A stretch of 64,000 nucleotides of DNA from contig OW818685.1 in assembly GCA_942493245.1 (NCBI GenBank), positions 3,720,001-3,784,000 of the forward strand, given 5' to 3'. Position 1 is the stretch's first letter; every line of letters begins with the position of its first letter. Below, one piece after another: positions 19,817 through 27,987 of the stretch. The position numbers were made by a program, and so were the translations under genes. The notes under the pieces were generated by a model that ran no database searches, had not been told where the DNA came from, and saw only the letters and a list, made by a program, of their open reading frames with translations. This DNA comes from DAOPYU01 sp942493245 (GTDB taxonomy: Bacteria > Sumerlaeota > Sumerlaeia > UBA8349).

Positions 19817-20587
19817 CTATTCAATATTCGGCATATCCTTGATAATTGCCGAAATTCTAACACCTTCATTTCGAAAGTGTTTCAAGCCCGTTGAAGGTTC
19901 TGGTATATCTCCCCCACTGTGGTGAAGAGCAACAAGATGCATTGTGTCATTGAACACAGGGGAACCTGATGAACCAGGCATAGTGTCAGTCAAATACTGA
20001 ATAAATTTATCATCTATATATTCTACTTCATTACCAGAGATAGATATCTGTTTGTGTTCTCCACCTGGATGCTGGATGATGAATACGTCATCGTGAACGT
20101 TTACAGTATCATTCGAAGGCAACTGAATGTAACCCCACGTCTTCCCGGGTGCCCCTTTCACTTTCACAAGCGAGTAATCGAGCGAAAAATTTGTGTGAAA
20201 GAACGACGTGTTACATTTATAGTCGTCTGTCTTCAGGAATGTCCCGGATTGGTCGATTTGGTAGTTGAAACTGATGATCGCGTTTTGGGCATCATTCTCC
20301 GATTCAAAGACGTGGTTGTTTGTCATTATCACGTCAGGACTAATCATGAACCCTGTCGCGACACCCTTTTCAGGGATTGTTATGCGGACAACCGCTCTAG
20401 ATATCTGAATCATCTTTTCCAACAGGGCGACAGGTCGGAGATTGTTCGGGCCGATTATCTTTTCCGTGACAGTTGCTAAGCCATCTACACTATTCATCGA
20501 TTTGGCCGAGATAGGAGCCTTTTCCGTCAATGGGGAGGTCAACACGCGACCCTTCCACTCAAACGTACTTCCTTTGATTTCCGTCAT
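19817..20587 (-). CDS. Trypsin-like serine protease (cytoplasmic)
   Basis: 256 residues. The chymotrypsin-fold triad is complete: His92 in TNNHV, Asp137 in LDYSLV and Ser207 in PGSSGSP. No signal peptide is present and the first 55 residues are a polar extension, so the enzyme is predicted to act inside the cell. AAAGGAG precedes the ATG and a good promoter lies about 100 bases upstream. It forms a two-gene unit with the 64-residue ORF downstream and is inserted between phage remnants. Such intracellular trypsin-like proteases often occur as effectors or activators in bacterial conflict systems; no known partner (for example a gasdermin or a nucleotide-sensor domain) is recognised here, so the role is open. 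Confidence 0.85.
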   Translation of the reverse strand: MTEIKGSTFEWKGRVLTSPLTEKAPISAKSMNSVDGLATVTEKIIGPNNLRPVALLEKMIQISRAVVRITIPEKGVATGFMISPDVIMTNNHVFESENDAQNAIISFNYQIDQSGTFLKTDDYKCNTSFFHTNFSLDYSLVKVKGAPGKTWGYIQLPSNDTVNVHDDVFIIQHPGGEHKQISISGNEVEYIDDKFIQYLTDTMPGSSGSPVFNDTMHLVALHHSGGDIPEPSTGLKHFRNEGVRISAIIKDMPNIE

Positions 20588-20685
20588 TGTCTTCTCCTTT
20601 CAGTTTCTGGCTGATACTACTGCAAAAACGCTAAAGGTATATGCACATCTTTGTGTGCTCAATGTTTGTATGAACAATTTTCATG

Positions 20686-20715
20686 ATCTTACTTATTGTT
20701 CTTTCATTTTGTCAA
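20686..20715 (-). promoter_or_regulatory. Promoter of the protease unit
   Basis: On the minus strand TTGACA (20710-20715) and TAAGAT (20686-20691) are separated by 18 bases, about 100 bases before the protease start. The stretch 20588-20993 is AT-rich and holds no supported gene. Confidence 0.55.
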
Positions 20716-20993
20716 TGTATTTTGAAAGAAGTCTTAAAAAAGACACTTTTGTGCTATAGGATAAATTTTTATTTTATGTTCACCTGAAAATTAAAGAGTT
20801 ATATGTTGTATGTATATGCTATTCTTTTTCTGGAAGGCTTTTGGGGGCACAGATTTATTGAGGCTCCGGAATTGTCGCAAAGAAGTTGACTTTGTGAGGT
20901 GGTTTTGTGTATGAAGTGTAAATCGAGTGTACGCTGGGGTTTTCGGCGTCCCCTCGGAAGTGGTAGTGTAAGCGTCCCCCCTGTGAGACAGGC

Positions 20994-21032
20994 GCGGCGC
21001 ATCGGCCAAAAGGCTGGTGCGCCGCTTTTTTA
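20994..21032 (+). terminator. Strong hairpin-T terminator upstream of the portal remnant
   Basis: GCGGCGCATCGGCC pairs with GGCTGGTGCGCCGC across AAAA (two non-canonical pairs) and is followed by TTTTTT. No intact plus-strand gene precedes it, so it either insulates the cassette or belonged to a deleted gene. Confidence 0.7.
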
Positions 21033-21068
21033 TTACCCCAGGGGCCAGATCCAGGACAGGAACGAACG

Positions 21069-21639
21069 ATGGCGGTGGAGATTGTACGGCACAACTCGAG
21101 TCTGTCTCGCGGGCGCGGGAGTTTCCTTTCGCGGGTGTGGGCGTTCGCGCGGCAGGAGTTGCGGGGGCGGATTCTGGACACGCTGAGCCGGACCGCCGCT
21201 GGGATCGCTTGTCGGCCTGGGAGGTCCGGCGCTGGCGGGTGTGGAGGTGAACGAGTCGCGGGCGATGGGGATGCCTGCGGTGTGGTGCGCCCTGACGTGG
21301 GTTTCTGAGACGCTGGCCATGCTTCCGCACATTCTCTACGAGAACCAGAGGAACGGGAAGCGCAAGGCGAAGGACCATCCGCTGTACCGGGTGCTGCGCT
21401 GGCAGGCGAACCCGTACCAGACCTCGGCGGAGTTCTGGAGCACGATGCTGATGCAGACGTTGCTGTACGGGAATTCGTACGCGGAGATTGTGCGGCGCGG
21501 GGACGGTCAGGTGGTGGCGGTGTACAACCTGCAACCGTGGTGCATGCGCAAGGAAGAGGACAAGCAGACGGGTGCGCTGGTGTACCGGTACCAGGACCAG
21601 GGGCGGACGGTGACGCTGAGTGGAAGGGGCGGAAATTAA
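21069..21639 (+). pseudogene. Phage portal protein (HK97 family), frameshifted and truncated
   Basis: The start region reads MAVEIVRHNSSLSRGRG to LRGRILDTL in one frame. Near 21185-21200 the reading passes to the next frame (SLVGLGGPALAGVEVNES), then MPAVWCALTWVSETLAMLPH, DHPLYRVLRWQANPYQTS and LLYGNSYAEIVRRGDG, which are classic portal motifs. The protein ends at 21639, about half the usual 400 residues, exactly where a repeat shared with 42516-42606 begins. So the gene carries a frameshift and has lost its C-terminal half. It completes the relic order HNH-TerL-small ORF-portal. Confidence 0.85.
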
Positions 21640-21721
21640 TCCGCGACATAACTGAAGGAATTTCAGGTCGATTCGCCATCTGAAGCCGGGGAATGTTCCG
21701 TGCTTTCGGAGAGACGGTCAA
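21630..21721 (+). repeat. Imperfect direct repeat, left flank of the secreted-protein block
   Basis: Starts GCGGAAATTAAT and includes GGGAATGTTCCGTG and TTTCGGA. It aligns with 42516-42606 in the same orientation (first 12 bases identical, later parts about 70 percent by eye). The portal remnant is cut off at its left edge; the secreted-protein genes lie between the copies. Confidence 0.5.
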
Positions 21722-21825
21722 CTCAGTTACGCGGGCGATATCGAGATCATGACTCACGGTACGAAACTGTCCGGCTGGAGGGGCGCCCCCCTCCCGCTGG
21801 AACTCTCAGACCCGTGCGGCCCGTC

Positions 21826-24054
21826 TTACTGAAGGTCCGGGTTCGTCACGATCACTTGTCCCTCCGGCAGCAGTTTCATCTTCGCCACCTGAGCCGGATC
21901 GAGGAACACCACGCCTTCGATCGTGCCCGTCTTCGTCTGCAGGATCTTGATACCGCCCGACTTCGTCGCAGCGCCCGCCGCCGCGTCGTAGCCCGCGTAG
22001 AAAACACCCGACACGCCCGTCTGGCCCATCACCTTGCCGATCGCCACCTTCTTCGTGTTCGGCTGCGCCTTGATCGTCAGGTCCGTCGAGGCGCCCGGCG
22101 TGCCAACCGCGCCGCCCACGCCCTTCTTCGACGTCGCCTGAACGAGCATTAGGTCCTTCGACGACTGGATCAGGCCCGCGCGCAGGTTGCCGCCCACCAC
22201 CGTCACCTTGTCGATCGCGCCCACGATCTCGTCCGCGACGATTGGACCATCCGAGACCTTAATGGTCTTGAGCACGCTGCCTCGGATCGACGACCGAGTC
22301 GCCTCGGACGCCGGAGTCGCCGCGCCCGTCAGTTCCGCCACCACCTTCGGAAGCGAACCGATCGCGCCCAGACTCGTCTTCGTCACCTTGTTGGCGTCCT
22401 TGTACGCCTTCGACGACACGTTGAGCAGTTTGACCGGCTGAGCCACGGCGCCCGTCGAGCCGAGTTCTTCGATCACCGCGCCCGTCGCCTTGATCAGCAT
22501 CGGCACCTGAGACGTGCCTGCCGTCTCGATGAACGTGCGCGCATACTGCCCCGCACCCGAGTCCTTCGTCGCCGCAATCGTCACCTTGCCGAACTCACGC
22601 GCCTTGAGGAACGTGACCGACTTGGCCGTGACCGAGTTGACCGCGCCCGAAGCCTCGAACGAATACACCGGCACGTCGAAAGCCAGCGTCTTGACGTGAC
22701 CCACAATCGTGAGCGTCGGCACCTGGCCCACGTTGAGCAGGTAGTAGATCCCCTTCGCCACGTCATCGGACGTGTTCACAGGCAACTTCTTGAGCCGCGC
22801 GATCTTGATCGTGCCCGCAGCCGAGCCCGTGAACGTCAGGTTGTTCGAAGCGTCACGCGTCATCGTGTAACCCTTCGCCATCACCTTGTAGGCCGTCGCC
22901 GCAATCGTTTCCGATGCAATCGCCAGCGAATGCCCTCCCCCTCCCGAAATGGCCGCATAACCGCTGTTGGGAGAGGGAATTTCACATTGACCTGCCCAAG
23001 TCTTATCCGCCCACGCCACAATCGAACCATCGGACTTCAAACCCAGGCTGTGGCATGCACCAGCCGAGACAGATACAAAACCACTGTTGGGTGAGGGAAT
23101 GTCACACTGGCCAAGGTCATTCCAGCCCCACGCCACAATCGAACCGTCTGACTTCAATCCCAGCCCATGATCTCCCCCTGCCGAAACAGATATGAAACCG
23201 CTGTTTGGAGAGGGAACATCACACTGACCGTAGTAGTTCCACCCCCATGCTACAATCGAACCATCGGATTTCAGAGCCAAACTGTGGTTCATTCCCCCCG
23301 CGAGAGACATAAAACCGCTATTGGGTAAGGGAACGTCACATTGACCAGCACTATCGAACCCCCACGCCACAATCGAACCATCGGATTTCAAACCCAGACT
23401 GTGGAATCCACCCGCTGAGATAGCCACAAAACCGCTGTTAGGCGAGGGAACATCACACTGACCGTAGTAGTTCCACCCCCACGCCACAATCGAACCGTCT
23501 GACTTCAATCCCAGACTGTGGTTTCCCCCTGCAGCGACAGCTATGAAACCACTGTTGGGAGAGGGAACGTCACACTGACCAGAATAATTACCGTCCGGAT
23601 CATTGTTGGATCCCCACGCCATAATCGAGCCATCGGACTTCAGAGCCAGACTGTAGTATGCACCCGCCGAGACGGCTACGATCCCATTGCTGGGTAACGG
23701 GACATCGCACTGCCCATATTCGTTTTGCCCCCACGCCTTAATAATTCCACTTGAAGAAGAAACCAAAGATCCGATTGAGGCTACCGAAGAATTCGATGAT
23801 GCGTATGGCGTACCTATCTGCGATTCCGTCACATCACGCAGCACATCATCGCTTAATGATCCCGATACCTTCAGCGAAGGTTGTCGATCCGGGACCGCAA
23901 TCCATTTCTGTACATAGGGGGAGGTCGCATGATAACGGGAAGTACCTGCAAGGGCTTGGGCCGAGTCGGATCCCGCAGTTGCCCGGTGCGTTATCAGAAT
24001 TGAAGCAAACAACGCCCAATAATAGAACCTTTTCCCAAGAGCATTTTTTCTCAT
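21826..24054 (-). CDS. Secreted RCC1-repeat beta-propeller protein with shared C-terminal domain
   Basis: 742 residues. The ATG at 24054 has GAGGAAG upstream and starts a signal peptide (about 1-28, ending ATAG). Residues about 75-380 contain seven RCC1-type repeats of about 39 residues with the core GSIVAWGWNYYGQCDVPSP and HSLGLKSDG, predicted to close into a seven-bladed propeller. The last 350 residues or so (from YKVMAKGYTM to the end) are a different domain that is clearly homologous to the C-terminus of the 3640-residue protein at 31270. It contains IYYLLNVGQVPTLTI, LPKVVAELTG and SSIRGSVLK and looks like a regular beta-solenoid. Its presence at the end of two unrelated exported proteins suggests a sorting or surface-attachment role. 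No catalytic residues recognised. Confidence 0.88.
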   Translation of the reverse strand: MRKNALGKRFYYWALFASILITHRATAGSDSAQALAGTSRYHATSPYVQKWIAVPDRQPSLKVSGSLSDDVLRDVTESQIGTPYASSNSSVASIGSLVSSSSGIIKAWGQNEYGQCDVPLPSNGIVAVSAGAYYSLALKSDGSIMAWGSNNDPDGNYSGQCDVPSPNSGFIAVAAGGNHSLGLKSDGSIVAWGWNYYGQCDVPSPNSGFVAISAGGFHSLGLKSDGSIVAWGFDSAGQCDVPLPNSGFMSLAGGMNHSLALKSDGSIVAWGWNYYGQCDVPSPNSGFISVSAGGDHGLGLKSDGSIVAWGWNDLGQCDIPSPNSGFVSVSAGACHSLGLKSDGSIVAWADKTWAGQCEIPSPNSGYAAISGGGGHSLAIASETIAATAYKVMAKGYTMTRDASNNLTFTGSAAGTIKIARLKKLPVNTSDDVAKGIYYLLNVGQVPTLTIVGHVKTLAFDVPVYSFEASGAVNSVTAKSVTFLKAREFGKVTIAATKDSGAGQYARTFIETAGTSQVPMLIKATGAVIEELGSTGAVAQPVKLLNVSSKAYKDANKVTKTSLGAIGSLPKVVAELTGAATPASEATRSSIRGSVLKTIKVSDGPIVADEIVGAIDKVTVVGGNLRAGLIQSSKDLMLVQATSKKGVGGAVGTPGASTDLTIKAQPNTKKVAIGKVMGQTGVSGVFYAGYDAAAGAATKSGGIKILQTKTGTIEGVVFLDPAQVAKMKLLPEGQVIVTNPDLQ

Positions 24055-24192
24055 GATATACTTCCTCCCCTTTGTCCTTGAGAGAACCGAGTTCGCAAGG
24101 AATATTCTCAACTTGATGCTCCCCGGAGAAATCTGCCGGATACACCAACATTGCACCTCGCCGGTGAACAGCGTCCTCGAGTTTCGTGACCT

Positions 24193-27100
24193 TTACTTTT
24201 TCCCCGCAACACTCCAACTGACCAGTTCTTTTCCCCCCGTGGCGGTGGACGATTTGACCTTCTTCTTACCCAAGCAGAAAACACTGGCATCTCCGGCAGA
24301 TTCTTCACTGAACAACACCGTCGCAGGAACCGTCTTGGAAACCACGCCAGCCACAGCGCTCTTATCCGACAGATCCAGAATGTTTTCATCCGCGCCCCCC
24401 CCGTTGCCGGGAAGCGGCACACCGCTCAGGGTCACCCACACCGTTTTCTTCTTGTTCCACACGATGGACACGGTTTGCGTCTTGCGCAGGCGCCCCGTCG
24501 TATCCAACTCTTTCCGGACAAACGTGGCGCTGCCACCCTTTGTGGGGTTGTCCAGTCTCTTCTTGTAGGCGTTGCCCAAGGTATCCTCAAACAGCACGCC
24601 ACCCACCGGGATACGAATCTGGCTGTTGGGGGTGATCGTCGCCAAATCAAACGATGGCGGCAGCTGGATCTTCGCCGAGAACGAGTACGTCTCTTTCGAT
24701 ACCACCGCTTGGGTCTTTTTGTTCCAAGTCTCGGTGTGCCCCGACCTGACACGCAAACTCGAAAAATGGTAGTCGTTCAGGGCAAATCGCGCAGTCAAGA
24801 CCATGTCCGTCGTCACGTTCTTGACCGCCGGGGGGTTGGAGGTCGAATAGGTGGCATTTCCCAGAATCCACTTCACAAAGTAATACCCCGTCGGCGGAAC
24901 AGCCGTGACCGGGGAAGCGGCAAAACCGTTCGCAACGGACTGCGAAGTTTCTCCTGCCAAAGTGGCTCCAATCGTTCCATCCGTCTGGAAAACAACCTGA
25001 TGCGTGACCTGCGGCGGTTCGGGACCGTCCAGCAGGACTTCCAGGCCATACGTGTCCCGCCACTGCAACAGACCGTCGTTTTCCTGAAAAAGCATCAGAT
25101 CTGTCAGAGAAAACACGCCTGAACGCTGGGCGGGGGGCAGATCGGAAAGATCAAAGAGCAGCGTCACGCGGCTGATACCGGCCGGCATTTCCGTCAACTT
25201 TTCCGAACTCGAAACGGTGGCGGTTTTCTGTGTGTTGCCCAACGTGCCACAGATCGAATAGGTTCCCGCCGTCTTCAGGTTCACCAGGAATTGTACCCGG
25301 AGTGTGTCAAGCCATCCGGCGTCGTCCAGGTGTTGCGCATCGGAACTGAACTCTCCCAGAATCTCCCGGGAATCGCCTCCCACCTGAAAGTTGCCCGTCG
25401 CAACACGCCGGAACGCCAACCCCGTGGTGGTCACACCATCCACGCGATACAGCACGGCATAATTGCCCGCTTGCCCCGTGGACTCGAATGGCGCCGCCCA
25501 AGAACCATCGCCCGCCACGTCATCCCCGTGGAGTCCGTCGTCAAACAACACAACTTCCGAACTCGTTCCATCCGGGATTGCGACAGTCGCTTGCGCCGTG
25601 ACCGAAACGTATCCGGAAGCGGTCACAGACGTTGCCTTCGCCGTGTCCCAGAACAGGCCTCCGAGCGTGACCGGCGCATTCTGGCGTACCCGCGACTCGC
25701 CATCCGACGCGACAAACGCCAATCGCGAATCGCCCATCACCAGGCAACTGGTTTGGGTCGTCGCGCCATTCACGTCGTACGCCACGGTCCATACGCCCTG
25801 CGCTGGGGCCGTCACGGTGACCAGCGTCTGCGACACGCCCGATGCCGCATCGTTCTCTGTTTGAGCAGACACATTGGCGGGAACGCTACCCGCCGGGTCA
25901 ATCGCGCCCCCCTGCGGATCGCGCAACGTAAAAGCCACTGGACCGCCTTGCGATTGCAGCATAAAAACCAGTTGCCCCATTGCGTCGCTGGGCAGGGTGT
26001 ACTCGTGATGCCCCAAAGCGGGGAAACTGTCCTGCTGCGATTCGATCAATTGCAGGCGCATGCCATCGGAAGAATTCCGCAATGCGGGGAACGTCTCCGA
26101 GGAGACAGACGATGGGGAATCGCCCCCGGACGTGTCTGGATTCGAGGCGGCAGAAATCTGTTTAAAATGTGAATAGGGTTGATAACTCGAACCGCTCAGG
26201 GTGTTAACGATCCAGGCAGACACGGAATCATCCGAGCACATCTCGGAATGATTGAGCGGCGCGATCTCTTTCTTTGCGGATTCAACCCCCTTGAAACTTT
26301 GGACGACATCACGGGAAAGATAGGACTTCATGTGTTTTCCCCAACTACTAAGCCCAGGCACCGCTCCATCGCTGAAGTATGGGTCAAATAAATCTCTTAC
26401 ATTCACATGCACCAGATATAACCATCCCAAGCTGTATTTAAGGGAGTTGAGCGGATTGATGGGGGATCTTCTCTCCCCAGCAAGCAAATAGAGCGAAGTC
26501 TCTTTCTCTTTCCACACTCGGGTCGGGTTGAAATTATTTCGCACAAAATCCGTGCCGCAAGTATAGAGTCCGTTATGGCCCCAGAACCCCCAGAATTCAG
26601 ATACTCCCGCCAGCGGCGACCCCGCATTGGGCGTGGAAAGCATGATGACATTCCGTATCCGTTGCTTCTTCTCTCCCAGATTGAAATTGTTCAGGAACTC
26701 TCTTGTGATCAGCCCCCCCATGCTGTGCGCCACGATGTTGACCCCGTAGGGTGCCCGGTCGGTCCCGTACACCTCGTTCGACTTTTGGATCAGGTATTCC
26801 CGGAGTTTCGAGGCGTTCTCCACCACAAAACCCCCACCATCAATCGTGGGACAATCCCAAACCTGTTTGAATTGAAGGTGATCTTTCATATCTTTGAAAT
26901 AGTCGGCATCGGCTCCGCCCAATCCTCGCACCAGTACGACCGGCACATCCTTGAGCGATGGCGGTTCCGAGGGAACAGAACCCGACGGAGTCAGCATGAA
27001 AGACAACGTTTTGGACGGCGGGTTCACCGCCACTCCATTCATCGTCACCGGCGTGTATCCGGCGGCGCTGACGGACACGGTATAGGTCCCCGCGATCAAA

Positions 27101-27654
27101 CCTTCCAGACGGTACCCTCCGGTCTGGTAGTCGCTGTATCCCTTTTGCCCCCCCACGGTCACCAGCGCGCCCCCCAACGGAGCATGGGTTACCGCATCCG
27201 ACACGGTCCCTTCCAGCGCGGCCAGTTGCGGCGTGGCATACGCCTGCCCCTTCACTTCGCATTGCTTGACCCCGGCGGCAGTACTGAACGACACCCAGGC
27301 GGAATTCACCCCCGCCACCGTGGGCGCGTAGGACATCGTCACCGTCTGAGAATCGCCGGGCGACAGGGAATAGCTCCCGCCGGACACCACGGAGAACGGG
27401 GCCGCCACGCTCGCGCTTCCCGACTGCGTCTTTGCGCTCGTATTGCGCACGACAAACTTGCCCACCCCGCTCGGGCCGCCAACCGCCACCGCCCCAAAAT
27501 CCAGACTGAAGGGCGAAACCGAGATACCCGTCAGCCCCACCGTATTCAGATCAAAGGCAGCCGAGACGCCTACCCCCTCTCCCGCCAGCGCCCCGCGAGA
27601 GAAGCACAGAATCGTTGCCGCCAGAAGAAGCGTCACCCACTGTTTTGTCCGCAT
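24193..27654 (-). CDS. Secreted multidomain lipase-like alpha/beta-hydrolase (copy A)
   Basis: 1153 residues from the ATG at 27654 (AAAGGAG upstream). Order: signal peptide 1-24; an ASH/choice-of-anchor Ig-like domain about 42-137 (SPFSLDFGAVAVG); a carboxypeptidase-regulatory-like beta-sandwich about 145-220; an alpha/beta-hydrolase about 235-500 with VPVVLVRGLGG (oxyanion side) and the nucleophile elbow AHSMGG, Ser311, followed by MLSTPNAGS as in PGAP1/triacylglycerol lipase-like enzymes; a beta-sandwich with LFDDGLHGDDVAGDGSW; one InlB-type repeat; and a C-terminal beta-rich domain. A second protein with the same core architecture is at 55677. It follows the FGE-like gene at 27988 and the avd relic. 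Likely an exported esterase attached to the envelope; the substrate is unknown. Confidence 0.85.
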   Translation of the reverse strand: MRTKQWVTLLLAATILCFSRGALAGEGVGVSAAFDLNTVGLTGISVSPFSLDFGAVAVGGPSGVGKFVVRNTSAKTQSGSASVAAPFSVVSGGSYSLSPGDSQTVTMSYAPTVAGVNSAWVSFSTAAGVKQCEVKGQAYATPQLAALEGTVSDAVTHAPLGGALVTVGGQKGYSDYQTGGYRLEGLIAGTYTVSVSAAGYTPVTMNGVAVNPPSKTLSFMLTPSGSVPSEPPSLKDVPVVLVRGLGGADADYFKDMKDHLQFKQVWDCPTIDGGGFVVENASKLREYLIQKSNEVYGTDRAPYGVNIVAHSMGGLITREFLNNFNLGEKKQRIRNVIMLSTPNAGSPLAGVSEFWGFWGHNGLYTCGTDFVRNNFNPTRVWKEKETSLYLLAGERRSPINPLNSLKYSLGWLYLVHVNVRDLFDPYFSDGAVPGLSSWGKHMKSYLSRDVVQSFKGVESAKKEIAPLNHSEMCSDDSVSAWIVNTLSGSSYQPYSHFKQISAASNPDTSGGDSPSSVSSETFPALRNSSDGMRLQLIESQQDSFPALGHHEYTLPSDAMGQLVFMLQSQGGPVAFTLRDPQGGAIDPAGSVPANVSAQTENDAASGVSQTLVTVTAPAQGVWTVAYDVNGATTQTSCLVMGDSRLAFVASDGESRVRQNAPVTLGGLFWDTAKATSVTASGYVSVTAQATVAIPDGTSSEVVLFDDGLHGDDVAGDGSWAAPFESTGQAGNYAVLYRVDGVTTTGLAFRRVATGNFQVGGDSREILGEFSSDAQHLDDAGWLDTLRVQFLVNLKTAGTYSICGTLGNTQKTATVSSSEKLTEMPAGISRVTLLFDLSDLPPAQRSGVFSLTDLMLFQENDGLLQWRDTYGLEVLLDGPEPPQVTHQVVFQTDGTIGATLAGETSQSVANGFAASPVTAVPPTGYYFVKWILGNATYSTSNPPAVKNVTTDMVLTARFALNDYHFSSLRVRSGHTETWNKKTQAVVSKETYSFSAKIQLPPSFDLATITPNSQIRIPVGGVLFEDTLGNAYKKRLDNPTKGGSATFVRKELDTTGRLRKTQTVSIVWNKKKTVWVTLSGVPLPGNGGGADENILDLSDKSAVAGVVSKTVPATVLFSEESAGDASVFCLGKKKVKSSTATGGKELVSWSVAGKK

Positions 27655-27764
27655 TGTTCGATCTCCTTTGATCTCTGATTCATCCATTTTCCTGGAACTT
27701 CTCCACAACCCGGCGGTGACCTTTGCCCGCCTTGCCAAAATCCGCATTGGCACAGTACCAATTA

Positions 27765-27920
27765 CCCCTCCAGAATCCCGTAGAGCGTGTTCTGCACCCG
27801 GTCGCCCAGCCCGAACTTGAAGTCGCGCGGAAACTTGTTCACCAACGGCACATACCACTGGATCAGATCGTATGTGAGTTGGAGGATGGGAAGATCTGGC
27901 TGCATTTTCGGAGACTGCAT
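27765..27920 (-). pseudogene. avd: Truncated DGR accessory protein Avd (four-helix bundle)
   Basis: The frame encodes 51 residues from the ATG at 27920 (or 46 from 27905). The sequence DLPILQLTYDLIQWYVPL then NKFPRDFKFGLGDRVQNTLY and GILEG matches the first two helices of the bAvd/four-helix-bundle family, usually about 110-125 residues. It stops right after LEG, so the last two helices are missing, and neither other frame continues the family. It lies 67 bases after an FGE-like gene with a hypervariable 3' end, which is exactly where avd sits in diversity-generating retroelements (variable gene, avd, template repeat, reverse transcriptase). Beyond it comes the lipase gene instead of a reverse transcriptase. 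Family call is by recognition of the motif, not by a search. Confidence 0.72.
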
Positions 27921-27987
27921 TTCCGCTCACAAAATCGAGCACGCTACGCGCGCTTTTCTAAAGGGTAAAGAAAACAACGTACTGCTG

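Noticed and set aside
20791..21757. Minus-strand frames over the portal region
   Set aside because: They are shadows of the GC-rich portal remnant without motifs or ribosome sites.
22900..23760. Regular 117-base repeats that could suggest a CRISPR array
   Set aside because: They encode in-frame 39-residue RCC1 repeats with diverged sequence and there are no spacers.
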